NCBI GenBank assembly: GCA_046269235.1
Contig: JBJZOS010000004.1
Location: forward strand, 1 to 64,000
DNA length: 64,000 bases
DNA from: Soonwooa sp032078105
GTDB taxonomy: Bacteria; Bacteroidota; Bacteroidia; Flavobacteriales; Weeksellaceae
Reading direction: 5' to 3'
Part shown: piece after piece, positions 52,484 through 60,339 of the stretch
Layout: each line of letters starts with the position of its first letter
How positions within the stretch are numbered: the stretch's first letter is position 1
Program-made: the position numbers and the translations under genes
The notes under the pieces: generated by a model
Seen by the model: the letters and a program-made list of their open reading frames with translations, nothing else
What the model was told of the DNA's origin: nothing
Databases searched by the model: none

Positions 52484-53332
52484 TTAATTCAAAATTTTGG
52501 TTAAATCAACAACTTCAAAATTTTTGTCCACTTCAAAGAATTTCTTAAACATTGCGGCGTGACCACTTCCTACCAACACAAAAATAGTTTTGGTGTCTGG
52601 TTTCAATTGATTTTGAATGTTGGAGTACATGATTAAATTTCTTTTGTACCAATCGGTCACCATATTTGCTCCAAAATATTCTTTGCCAATCTTCACTTTG
52701 TTCGCAAAAGTGATATAAAAACTAAGGTTGTTGTCTAGTTTCTGTTGATCGTTTAAACACAAGAAAACTTTACTCAAATTGCTTTGTTCCATGCATTTAT
52801 CTTGCAGCGAAAGGTTGATTTCATCGAATTCTTTTTTCAAAGTAGGATTGGCGTTTACTTCTTTCAACAAAATATCGAAACGCATTTCTATCAAGCTATC
52901 AATAGGATAAATTTCTTGGTGTTTTAGTTTTTTTGCCAAACGAAATCCGAACTGAAAAGTTTCTCCTTCCGTGAAATATCTTTTGGATATTGGCTGTTTT
53001 ATGGTGTCGGTAAATTTGTTGTATTGGTTTTTTAAGTACAATTGGTAGTTTGCGTCCAGTTGTTTCTTTTCATTAAAACTGCTTTCCACAAAAATTTGAT
53101 CGGGTTTGACGGGCGATTGAGCAATTTTGCCTACAACAACATCCAAATCTTGTTGACTTTCTGGAGCTAAAATATTTCTTTCTTTCACTTTTATCATATC
53201 TTTTCCAGGATTGTTGAAATGGTAAGTGGCGAGTAAAACCACTTTTATCTTTTCTTGAGCCGAAATCCACGACATTTGTGCGAAAATTAATAAGAATGTA
53301 AAAGCAATTTTGGTTAAGGTTGGTTTGTTCAT
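52484..53332 (-). CDS. DUF5694 secreted protein
   Basis: 282 residues with a signal peptide ending ISAQ (about residue 25). Similarity to DUF5694, a TraB/GumN-like group: VVLLATYHFNNPGKDMIKVK at the mature N-terminus, PDQIFVESSFNEKKQLD, and the ending TIFVLVGSGHAAMFKKFFE, the GxGH element typical of the fold. The activity is unknown; related TraB folds can be metalloproteases. It leads the three-gene run with the two barrels. TATCTTTG at 53347-53354 is a likely -7 box. Confidence 0.8.
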   Translation of the reverse strand: MNKPTLTKIAFTFLLIFAQMSWISAQEKIKVVLLATYHFNNPGKDMIKVKERNILAPESQQDLDVVVGKIAQSPVKPDQIFVESSFNEKKQLDANYQLYLKNQYNKFTDTIKQPISKRYFTEGETFQFGFRLAKKLKHQEIYPIDSLIEMRFDILLKEVNANPTLKKEFDEINLSLQDKCMEQSNLSKVFLCLNDQQKLDNNLSFYITFANKVKIGKEYFGANMVTDWYKRNLIMYSNIQNQLKPDTKTIFVLVGSGHAAMFKKFFEVDKNFEVVDLTKILN

Positions 53333-53489
53333 GTGATTATTTTTGACAAAGATATTTTCGTTATGCTTCTCGGGAAATAGCGTTTAGACGAAGCTTAGAG
53401 AATTTCGGATTAAAATAATTTCGTCGGAGAAAATGGGCGTTTTGTCGATTTTTGGTTCAAAACAGAAGAAAGTATCTTATTTTTACCAC

Positions 53490-54494
53490 ATGAATAATCG
53501 GCAAATTCTTTTTCTGCATATTTTTTATTGGCTTCTGAACATTGCTTTCAGCCTTGTCATTCCGAGATTTGTGGAAGGAGCCAAAAGCAGTGTGCTGAGT
53601 TACACGTTTTTCATTGTAAGTTTCATTGTTTTTTACATCAATTATTTCTTTGTAGTTCCGATTTTCTTCAATCCGAAAAAACTGTATTTATCGGTTGTTG
53701 GATATTTTATTAGTGTGACGTGTTTCGTTTTGTTGCGCTATTTTTCGGAAGAATTGGTCGTGAAAGCGATAAGAGGTTTCGGAAATTATCATCCTAAAAC
53801 GCCATTTTGGTTTTACTTCTACGACAATATTTTTTACAGCACAGCTTCTATTTTTTTTAGTACGGCAATTTGTTTGTTCAAACAATTTTCAAGATCTGAA
53901 GACGAAAAAGCAAAAATCTTGAATGAAAAGAAAACAGCGGAAATTCAGGCGTTGAAAACCCAAATCAATCCGCATTTTATTTTCAATTCTTTGAATAATA
54001 TTTATTCTTTGGTCTTTCAAAAATCGGACAAGGCACTTCCAGCTATTGAGGAACTGAGTGAACTTTTGCGATATTCTACTAAAGATTTGGAGCAAGATTT
54101 TATTCCTATAAAAAGAGAAATTGGCTATATTGAAAGTCTTATCGCACTTGAAAAATTGAGAATTCGAAACCCAGAAATGATTCGTTTGGAAAAAAATATC
54201 CAAAACGAAAGTTTGCAAATTTCTCCCATGTTGCTTGTTCCGTTTGTAGAAAATGCCTTTAAACACGGTGATTACAACAGTCATGAAATGAAAATCGAGA
54301 TTCAAGAAAGTCAACAAATACTCCATTTCCGAATTGAAAACGAAAAAAGACAAGGTTCTAAAGACCACAGTTCAGGGATTGGAATCGGGAATGTGAAAAA
54401 ACGCCTCGACTTGATCTATCCTAAAAAATACGAACTTACAATTAGCAATGAAGGAAATCGTTTTGTGGTGGATTTAAAGATTGAATTGGATTAA
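53490..54494 (+). CDS. LytS/YehU-type sensor histidine kinase
   Basis: 334 residues from MNNRQILFLHIFYWLLN. Four membrane helices (about 7-25, 36-58, 67-85, 108-130) are followed by the His_kinase domain, with KTQINPHFIFNSLNNIYSLV carrying the phosphorylated His162. The ATPase N-box is LLVPFVENAFKHGD, and SGIGIGNVKKRLDLIYP is the G region. It signals to the LytTR regulator encoded next. An in-frame start 19 codons earlier is less likely. A 3'-end nine-unit 7-base repeat begins 2 bases after the stop. A related broken copy lies at 57969-58283. Confidence 0.92.
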   Translation: MNNRQILFLHIFYWLLNIAFSLVIPRFVEGAKSSVLSYTFFIVSFIVFYINYFFVVPIFFNPKKLYLSVVGYFISVTCFVLLRYFSEELVVKAIRGFGNYHPKTPFWFYFYDNIFYSTASIFFSTAICLFKQFSRSEDEKAKILNEKKTAEIQALKTQINPHFIFNSLNNIYSLVFQKSDKALPAIEELSELLRYSTKDLEQDFIPIKREIGYIESLIALEKLRIRNPEMIRLEKNIQNESLQISPMLLVPFVENAFKHGDYNSHEMKIEIQESQQILHFRIENEKRQGSKDHSSGIGIGNVKKRLDLIYPKKYELTISNEGNRFVVDLKIELD

Positions 54495-54495
54495 A

Positions 54496-54558
54496 GAGTC
54501 GAGAACCAAGAGTCAAGAGTCAAGAGTCAAGAACCAAGAGCCAAGAACCAAGATTCGA
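54496..54558 (+). repeat. Nine-unit heptanucleotide tandem repeat between kinase and regulator genes
   Basis: Units run from 54496: GAGTCGA, GAACCAA, three GAGTCAA, GAACCAA, GAGCCAA, GAACCAA and GATTCGA. The array begins 2 bases after the kinase stop and ends 37 bases before the regulator ATG. The 7-base period is out of step with codons. Confidence 0.85.
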
Positions 54559-54594
54559 GATTTGAATTTGAGAAAAAATTTATACGAAAACTTC

Positions 54595-55278
54595 ATGAAA
54601 ATAAAATGCATCATTATAGACGACGAACCTTTGGCGGTTTCTCTTTTGGAAAAATACGTTTCCGAAACGCCGCATCTTGAGTTGTTGTCAGGTTTCCTGA
54701 ATCCTATTGAAGCGATAGAATTTCTGCAAAACAACAGCGTGGATTTGGTTTTTTTGGATATTCAAATGCCCGAATTGTCTGGAATTAATTTCATGAAAAT
54801 TGTAGGCGACAAAGTGAAATACATCCTAACAACGGCTTATTCGGAGTTTGCATTGGAAGGTTATGAACATAATGTCATCGATTATTTGTTGAAACCGATT
54901 TCGTTTTCGAGATTTCAAAAAAGTGTTGAAAAAGCGCAGGAACGTCTTTCTACTACTAATGATTTAGAGAAAAATTATTTCTTCATCAAATCTTCAGGAC
55001 AGCAGCACAAAATTTTGTTCAGCGATATTTTCTACATCGAAAGCATTAAAGATTACGTGAACGTCAAAACCGAAAACCAAGAATACATTGTCCTCGACAC
55101 GCTAAAATCTATGGAAGAAAAACTTCCCGAAACTCATTTTGCAAGAATTCATAAATCGTATATCGTGAATTTAGAATTTATTAAAAGCTTAGAAAGCAAA
55201 AACTTGCTCCTCTCCAACGACCAAGAACTTCCTATTGGCGAAAGTTTTCGAGCTAATTTTCTGAATAAAATCAAATAA
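54595..55278 (+). CDS. LytTR-family response regulator
   Basis: 227 residues from MKIKCIIIDDEPLAVSLLEKY. The receiver domain (1-118) has the acidic pair Asp9/Asp10 and the phosphoacceptor Asp55 (VFLDIQMPELSG). The C-terminal LytTR DNA-binding domain (about 130-225) has YIESIKDYVNVKTENQEYIV, MEEKLPETHFARIHKSYIVN and ELPIGESFR. An in-frame reading 38 codons longer is mostly the tandem repeat (KSQESRVKNQEPRTK), so it is rejected. It pairs with the LytS kinase 100 bases upstream. Confidence 0.93.
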   Translation: MKIKCIIIDDEPLAVSLLEKYVSETPHLELLSGFLNPIEAIEFLQNNSVDLVFLDIQMPELSGINFMKIVGDKVKYILTTAYSEFALEGYEHNVIDYLLKPISFSRFQKSVEKAQERLSTTNDLEKNYFFIKSSGQQHKILFSDIFYIESIKDYVNVKTENQEYIVLDTLKSMEEKLPETHFARIHKSYIVNLEFIKSLESKNLLLSNDQELPIGESFRANFLNKIK

Positions 55279-55286
55279 AAAACATT

Positions 55287-55529
55287 TTACAATTTCTTTT
55301 GTGCAATGCCATCACCGTTTCGGTTGTAACCTTTGGTATTGTGATTGAAGAATGGTAAAATGATAGCTACAATTAAAATAAACGCCGTAACAACAATTAT
55401 CCCAAGAGAATACAGAAGTTTGGTTGTATATTCAGGCGACAGCATTTCGATTCCCCAAAGACGAAGCATGAAGAATGTTGCTGCAAACAAAATTAAAGCG
55501 ATGGCTAAAAATCCAATAAGGTATTTCAT
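55287..55529 (-). CDS. Hypothetical two-helix membrane protein
   Basis: 80 residues with two membrane helices (about 3-22 and 37-62). A short tail NHNTKGYNRNGDGIAQKKL follows. It is the last gene of a minus-strand run, 10 bases after an SPFH-domain gene, suggesting it works with that protein. No family is recognised. Confidence 0.65.
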   Translation of the reverse strand: MKYLIGFLAIALILFAATFFMLRLWGIEMLSPEYTTKLLYSLGIIVVTAFILIVAIILPFFNHNTKGYNRNGDGIAQKKL

Positions 55530-55539
55530 GACAAGTGAA

Positions 55540-56556
55540 TTAAAGGTTAGACAAAATTTGTTTTTTCAGGGTATCAAATTCTTCTTGAGAAATAATATTT
55601 TCTTTCAGTAATAAATTTAATTTCTGTAGTTTTTGTGCAAAATCATCATTGTTATTGTCATCCGTAGTTTCTTTAATGATTTCTTCTTTCTTCAAGTCAA
55701 ATTGTTTTCCGATTTCCATTCCTACACCTATTTGAGCACCAATTCCGGCAATTCCACCTTCGTTTCGGGCAGCATCTCGAAGCGCACGAAGTTTTTCCAA
55801 TTCCACATAAGACAATCCAGCTTCTTGTGCAGCACGATTCTGACTGGTTATTTCTGCAATTCCCCCAATTCTTTCCACTGTTTTTGCATCGAAAGTGGTT
55901 CCTAAAATTTTAAAATCCAAAAGTTGTAAACCTAATCCCGAAACATCATGATTAATTGCTTCCGACATCTCTTTGCTTAGATTGGTTAACTGCTCATCAA
56001 TAGCAATGAAGCTATATTTTTTTGACGCAATAAGACTGATAATTTCTTGCGGAATTTTGTTTACAATAATTTCCTGTAAATCATCGGTGTAAAATTTTTC
56101 TTTGTTTGCAACAATGTTTTCATAGAAATGAAGAAGGTCATGAATCACATAAGAAAAAGTACCATTAAGCCCTAATTCAACTGGAATCTTGTACTCAGGA
56201 TCCATATATTTTATAGGATTCGAAGTTCCCCAAAACTGATTCAAAACTTGTGCTTTTCTATAAAAATAAATGTACACTTTATGTTCGGATTCAAAATTTT
56301 GACGAAGGCGTGACAACGTTGTTAAAAACGGATGATTGTCGGTTTTTAAATTATAAATACCTTCTTCCTCCAAAACATTTTCCACTTTACCTTCATACAC
56401 TAAAACACAACCTTGTCCTGGCGCAATAATTAGCTTACTCGCATTTTTTATCTCATCTCTTGTAGAAGGATATTTATACCACAGAAGGTTGGGTTCTTGC
56501 GGTTTCCATTCGATGACTTCGGAAAGCTGTCCTTTGAAAATATTAAATAGACTCAT
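55540..56556 (-). CDS. SPFH-domain protein with C-terminal SHOCT (YdjI-like)
   Basis: 338 residues. The N-terminus MSLFNIFKGQLSEVIEWK...PNLLWYKYP is typical of the YdjI/virion-core-like SPFH group. The SPFH core (about 40-225) includes KLIIAPGQGCVLVYEGKVENVLEEEG and VSGLGLQLLDFKILGTTFD. A Gly/Ala-rich helix with RNAAQEAG-type repeats (QNRAAQEAGLSYVELEKLRA) follows, and the C-terminal 35 residues form SHOCT (LNLLLKENIISQEEFDTLKKQIL). In Bacillus YdjI sits beside PspA and a zinc-ribbon membrane protein in envelope stress. A zinc-ribbon gene also lies 11 bases upstream here. Confidence 0.85.
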   Translation of the reverse strand: MSLFNIFKGQLSEVIEWKPQEPNLLWYKYPSTRDEIKNASKLIIAPGQGCVLVYEGKVENVLEEEGIYNLKTDNHPFLTTLSRLRQNFESEHKVYIYFYRKAQVLNQFWGTSNPIKYMDPEYKIPVELGLNGTFSYVIHDLLHFYENIVANKEKFYTDDLQEIIVNKIPQEIISLIASKKYSFIAIDEQLTNLSKEMSEAINHDVSGLGLQLLDFKILGTTFDAKTVERIGGIAEITSQNRAAQEAGLSYVELEKLRALRDAARNEGGIAGIGAQIGVGMEIGKQFDLKKEEIIKETTDDNNNDDFAQKLQKLNLLLKENIISQEEFDTLKKQILSNL

Positions 56557-56567
56557 AATTGTATTTT

Positions 56568-57911
56568 TTATTTAGCGTCAGAGATTTTCATATCGTAATA
56601 ACCTTTAATAGTGTTGATTATTTTTCCAGTCTTATCAATAAAATAGGTTTCTTGAAGTTTTACAAAATAACCATCTTTTAGAATAAAACCTGGATCATAA
56701 AAGTATTTACCTTTAACCGGAATGGTTTTTAAAATGCTACCGTTATCTGGATTCAGTACTTGAAGTTGATAATTTTCGTCTTCTGCAGGTGTAGATTTTA
56801 TGGCAACCAGCAATTCTGTATCTGTGAAATCTACCACTTCTGGCGCGAAATATATGCGACCGGGAGTTAAATCAATAAAAGAATTCAAACGACCGTCGCC
56901 TTTTGTTGCAAAATATTTGGTGTAAGGATCACGATCGGTAAAAATGCCTGAACCACCATAATCTTTTCGCCATTCAAATCTAGGCTCATCTTTTGGGTAA
57001 CCCATTTGATAATCGAATTTATACTTCACCAATTCTAATTTTTCATCAGGATATTCGCTAGATTTTGTACTGAAAGCAAATGAAGTTTTTTCAATTGGTT
57101 GTGGAAGTTTGGCTTTTTTCGCTTCGTAAAATTGATCTTTCGTGTAGGTTTTATTAATAAAAGGCATATAGACTAAGATTCGTCCATCATTAGCAATAAC
57201 ATCATAGCCAGAACCATAATTTTTATATATGAATTCTAATTTTGCAAATCCTACGGCTAAATCGGTGTTCTCTTTTTTGTATTGATCTGTAAGTTCTTCA
57301 CTTGAAAGATCGTTTGCATTCAGTCGAAAAACTCTTTTGTAATTGGTAATGATATAGAGATTTTTATCCTCAAAAATTCTTAAATGAATATCCGAAATGC
57401 TTTCCATATTTTCATCGCTGAGTTTTTTAATCATCTTTTGTTCGCTGGTTTTCCCATCATACAAAACAAGATAAGCACCTTTCATTTTACGGTTATCTCC
57501 ACTGGCTTCATTATCATACATACTGCCAACAGCAACGTAATAAGGATTTCCTTTAGAATCTACAAAATTAATATCCGAAGCTGTGTCCCATTGATATCGG
57601 GATCTTTCGGCGGCAGTTGAAGAATAAGCACTGTAATTAGTTTTTTTGTGACTTGAAAAAACACTTATCAGAAAAGGTATTAAAGCAAAAATTAAAAAAA
57701 TTGCGCCAATGATGATTCCTATTTTTTTGCCAGCAACTGGTGAATCGGGTTTTGAATTGGTATAGTTATAATTGTGATTAATATTAATATCATCGGAATC
57801 TAAAAAAAACTCTGTACCGCAACTTTTGCATTGATAATAGTCTGGTTTAAGCTCAGTTACTTTGGTGCTGCCACATTGTGGACATTTTATTACTTTAATA
57901 TTTTTTGCCAT
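56568..57911 (-). CDS. Zinc-ribbon single-pass membrane protein of the SPFH operon
   Basis: 447 residues. An N-terminal zinc ribbon (CPQCGSTKVTELKPDYYQCKSCG, residues 10-32) is followed by an Asn/Tyr linker. One membrane helix (about 66-85, GIIIGAIFLIFALIPFLISVF) precedes a large extracytoplasmic domain rich in beta-strand repeats (SKGNPYYVAVGSMYDNEASGD, ITNYKRVFRLNANDL, DNGSILKTIPVKGKYFYDPG), possibly a beta-propeller. It is the first gene of the operon with the SPFH and two-helix membrane genes. A YdjG-like role in membrane-stress signalling is inferred from this neighbourhood. Confidence 0.72.
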   Translation of the reverse strand: MAKNIKVIKCPQCGSTKVTELKPDYYQCKSCGTEFFLDSDDININHNYNYTNSKPDSPVAGKKIGIIIGAIFLIFALIPFLISVFSSHKKTNYSAYSSTAAERSRYQWDTASDINFVDSKGNPYYVAVGSMYDNEASGDNRKMKGAYLVLYDGKTSEQKMIKKLSDENMESISDIHLRIFEDKNLYIITNYKRVFRLNANDLSSEELTDQYKKENTDLAVGFAKLEFIYKNYGSGYDVIANDGRILVYMPFINKTYTKDQFYEAKKAKLPQPIEKTSFAFSTKSSEYPDEKLELVKYKFDYQMGYPKDEPRFEWRKDYGGSGIFTDRDPYTKYFATKGDGRLNSFIDLTPGRIYFAPEVVDFTDTELLVAIKSTPAEDENYQLQVLNPDNGSILKTIPVKGKYFYDPGFILKDGYFVKLQETYFIDKTGKIINTIKGYYDMKISDAK

Positions 57912-57968
57912 TTGTTTTCTTATTCGATCTCTAAGTTAAAAAAAATAGTTCAGAAATTCTTAACCTTT

Positions 57969-58283
57969 TTTCAGTACGGCAATTGGTTTATTCAAACCGT
58001 TTTCTTGATCTGAAGACGAAAAAGCAAAAATCTTGAATGAAAAGAAATCGGCAGAAATTCAGGCGTTGTAAACCCAAATCAATCCACATTTTATTTTCAA
58101 TTCTTTAAATAATATTTATTTTTTGGTCTTTCAAAAATCGGATAAAGCACTTTCAACCATTGAGAAATTTATATTTTCAATCATATCAAATCTGTAGATA
58201 ATAATTTTCTTGTTCTTGTTTCCAAAGATGAAATTCCAGTTGGTGAAAGTTATAAGGTAAATTTTTTAAAAAAGTTAAAGTAA
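57969..58283 (+). pseudogene. Remnant of a second LytS-LytTR two-component pair
   Basis: Bases 57969-58173 match the LytS gene at 53858-54057 (from AGTACGGCAATT to CATTGAG). By eye I count about 18 mismatches in about 190 bases, including the phospho-histidine region (NPHFIFNSLNN). A TAA interrupts it at the GCGTTGTAA position. After a large deletion, 58180-58283 encodes NHIKSVDNNFLVL...DEIPVGESY and ends LKKLK, matching the end of the LytTR regulator (NLEFIKSL...ELPIGESF...LNKIK). It fills most of the 398-base gap before the sigma gene. Confidence 0.85.
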
Positions 58284-58310
58284 ATTCGTTTCAGCTTCGT
58301 CTACTTCCAT

Positions 58311-58877
58311 ATGGACTCGCTATATTTGGATAAAATGGCTGAAAAACAATCTGCTTCACTTACCGAAGTCGTCAAAAATTACGGCTCGCAATTGCTGCGC
58401 TTTATCAAGGGCAAAGTTGAGGATGCAGAAGATATTTTGCAGGAAGTGTGGTATCAGACCAGCCGTTTGACCAATATCGATGATTTGGAAAATGTTAGCG
58501 CTTGGTTGTATTCGGTAACGCGAAACAAAATCACCGATAATTATCGAAAAAAGAAAAGCGACTCGCTGGATGATTACGTCTACGAGGATGAAGACGGAAG
58601 TTTTAGCATCAAAGAAATTCTTTTGGCGGACGATTCCAATAATCCCGAGTTAAAGATGTTTAAAGATATTTTTTGGGACGAGTTGATGAAAGCTTTGGAA
58701 GAACTTCCCGAAAATCAGCGCCGCGTTTTTATTCAGAATGAAATAGAAGATCGTACTTTGCAGGAAATTGCGGACGAGGAAAATGAAAACCTCAAGACAA
58801 TTATTAGCCGAAAAGGTTATGCTGTGAAACATCTTCGCGTAAAATTAAGACATTTGTACAACGAACTTAAAGACTAA
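58311..58877 (+). CDS. ECF-type RNA polymerase sigma factor
   Basis: 188 residues. Region 2 at about 20-85 has YGSQLLRFIKGKVEDAEDILQEVWYQ and SAWLYSVTRNKITDNYRKKK. Region 4 at about 130-185 has LPENQRRVFIQNEIEDRTLQEIADEENENLKTIISRKGYAVKHLR, with an acidic linker (DDYVYEDEDGSF). An inner ATG eight codons downstream (MAEKQS) is an alternative start. It heads an operon with a small membrane protein gene 9 bases later. No anti-sigma of the usual type is adjacent. Confidence 0.88.
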   Translation: MDSLYLDKMAEKQSASLTEVVKNYGSQLLRFIKGKVEDAEDILQEVWYQTSRLTNIDDLENVSAWLYSVTRNKITDNYRKKKSDSLDDYVYEDEDGSFSIKEILLADDSNNPELKMFKDIFWDELMKALEELPENQRRVFIQNEIEDRTLQEIADEENENLKTIISRKGYAVKHLRVKLRHLYNELKD

Positions 58878-58886
58878 AACAGAACA

Positions 58887-59225
58887 ATGAATCCTGGATA
58901 TAAAAAAAATTACAAAAACCGATTAAGATTAATTTTTGTGGCTGTTGTTGGGTTAGTTTTTCTGTTAGGTTGGGTTGTCCAACTTCTTTGGAACTGGCTT
59001 TTGCCCGAGATTTTAGGTGTTAAAAGTATAAGCTATTGGCAGGCTTTCGGAATATTGATTTTATCCAAAATTTTATTTGGAAGTTTCCATGGTAGTGGCC
59101 GCGGTAAAGGTCGTTTTAAAGATAAATTTAACCAAGAGATGTCTCAAATGACGGATGATGATAAAGTACGTTTCCGTGAAGAGTGGCGCAAGCGTTTCGG
59201 TGATGGCTGCAAATTCGATAGATAA
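58887..59225 (+). CDS. Small membrane protein linked to ECF sigma gene
   Basis: 112 residues with a basic N-terminus, two hydrophobic segments (about 15-35 and 48-62) and a Gly/Lys/Arg-rich loop (HGSGRGKGRFKDKFNQ). A charged C-terminal helix follows: MTDDDKVRFREEWRKRFGDG. It is 9 bases downstream of the sigma gene and ends at a terminator. It could be a membrane-bound regulator of the sigma factor, but no anti-sigma motif is present. Confidence 0.7.
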   Translation: MNPGYKKNYKNRLRLIFVAVVGLVFLLGWVVQLLWNWLLPEILGVKSISYWQAFGILILSKILFGSFHGSGRGKGRFKDKFNQEMSQMTDDDKVRFREEWRKRFGDGCKFDR

Positions 59226-59230
59226 ATATA

Positions 59231-59264
59231 AACTCCCAAAATCAAAAAGTTTTGGGAGTTTTTT
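59231..59264 (+). terminator. Terminator of the sigma operon
   Basis: AACTCCCAAAA and TTTTGGGAGTT form a perfect stem followed by TTTT, 6 bases after the stop of the small membrane protein gene. Confidence 0.85.
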
Positions 59265-59430
59265 ATAACTGAAAAAGTAAGAGATTCCTCATTGATAGAT
59301 GTGATAAACTGGATATAAGTGCTTTAATAGAACGATTTTAAAAATATTTTGAAAAAAATTAAAGTAAAACAAGTTTTAATGCGTCTTCCATAAAAAGGCC
59401 TTTAGAATTACAAACTTTAAAATCAAAAAA

Positions 59431-59724
59431 ATGAAAAATAAAATGCGTTTTTTATTACCAAAATTAGTCGGCATTACGATTATCGCTGGTATCGCAACAC
59501 TAATAATCGGAACGATTTTCAAATTGCTTTTGTTAGGAACTGTTGCTGTAGGCATCGGCACTTTAGTCGCTCGTAAATTTACCAAAAAAAGACAGGGCGA
59601 GTATATCGATTATTACAATAATTTGCCAATGAGTTTCGAGAGAAATTCTCAGCAAAACTACGCGGCTCAACCGAGCGTCCCAACTTCAATATCTGAAAAT
59701 CTTGCCGTTATCCCAATTCAATAA
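59431..59724 (+). CDS. Hypothetical membrane protein
   Basis: 97 residues: a hydrophobic N-terminal half (about 13-50) with a Gly/Leu/Ile-rich pair of helices (LLLLGTVAVGIGTLVARKF). The tail is soluble, Asn/Gln/Pro-rich (NNLPMSFERNSQQNYAAQPS), ending VIPIQ. No family is recognised. It stands after the sigma operon's terminator and before a decayed Hsp20 gene. Confidence 0.6.
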   Translation: MKNKMRFLLPKLVGITIIAGIATLIIGTIFKLLLLGTVAVGIGTLVARKFTKKRQGEYIDYYNNLPMSFERNSQQNYAAQPSVPTSISENLAVIPIQ

Positions 59725-59750
59725 TGTATCAATATTAAAAATTAAACAAT

Positions 59751-60206
59751 ATGTTTTTGAAAAGTGAAAATATGGGAAGTAAAAAAGATGACTACAAAGA
59801 TCATTTTAATCTAAAATTTAACAGACGTCGTGATAAATTTTTTAACTCAAATCATCCTTTTAGAGCGGCTGTCGGCGAAAAATTGAGTGCACACAAAACT
59901 GTTAATATTTCCGAGAGCGAAGCGTATTTTGCCTTACTGTTTTTCGCTGGTGGACTGAAATAAGAAGCTTTCAATGTTTCTATTAAAAACAAATTTTTGA
60001 AAATAGCCTACAACGAATCGCAAATTTCGGAACCTAAAATATCGTTTGTCGAGACTATTATCCGACGAGCTTCGAACGTTTTTTTCAATTAACCAGCAAA
60101 GTGAAATCGGAAGGGGTTTCTGCATCTTATGTAAGGAATTTTAATGATTATTTTGCGAAAAGATCCCGAACAGAATTTGCCCGAGCAAAAAATTGACATA
60201 CACTAA
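59751..60206 (+). pseudogene. Broken Hsp20 small heat-shock protein gene
   Basis: The first frame reads ENMGSKKDDYKDHFNLKFNRRRD, then VNISESEAYFALLFFAGGLK, and stops at 59961. After it, EAFNVSIKNKFLKIAYNESQISE continues the alpha-crystallin domain. A shift gives YYPTSFERFFQLTSKVKSEGVSASY. A further shift gives GILMIILRKDPEQNLPEQKI up to a stop at 60204. These pieces match in order the Hsp20 strands ..AGLKKEDFKI...L.I., FxRSFxLP and NGILxxxLPK. One stop and at least two frameshifts make it a pseudogene. The rest of the gap to aconitase holds only a terminator. Confidence 0.75.
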
Positions 60207-60291
60207 AACCTTGATTTCTGTAAGACTAAATTTAAAATTATATACCTTAAAAACCAGATTTGTTGGCGTTTTTCCTTTTAAACCAAACAAA

Positions 60292-60318
60292 AAAACCACC
60301 CCGTCTTGGAGTGGTTTT
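60292..60318 (-). terminator. Terminator of the aconitase gene
   Basis: AAAACCACCCC and GGAGTGGTTTT pair with a short GTCTT loop on the minus strand, 22 bases beyond the aconitase stop. Confidence 0.8.
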
Positions 60319-60339
60319 AATTTTATATCGAAAGCAAAA

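Noticed and set aside
54481..54594. Longer start for the LytTR regulator
   Set aside because: The extra residues translate the 7-base tandem repeat, while MKIKCIIIDDEP is the normal receiver N-terminus.
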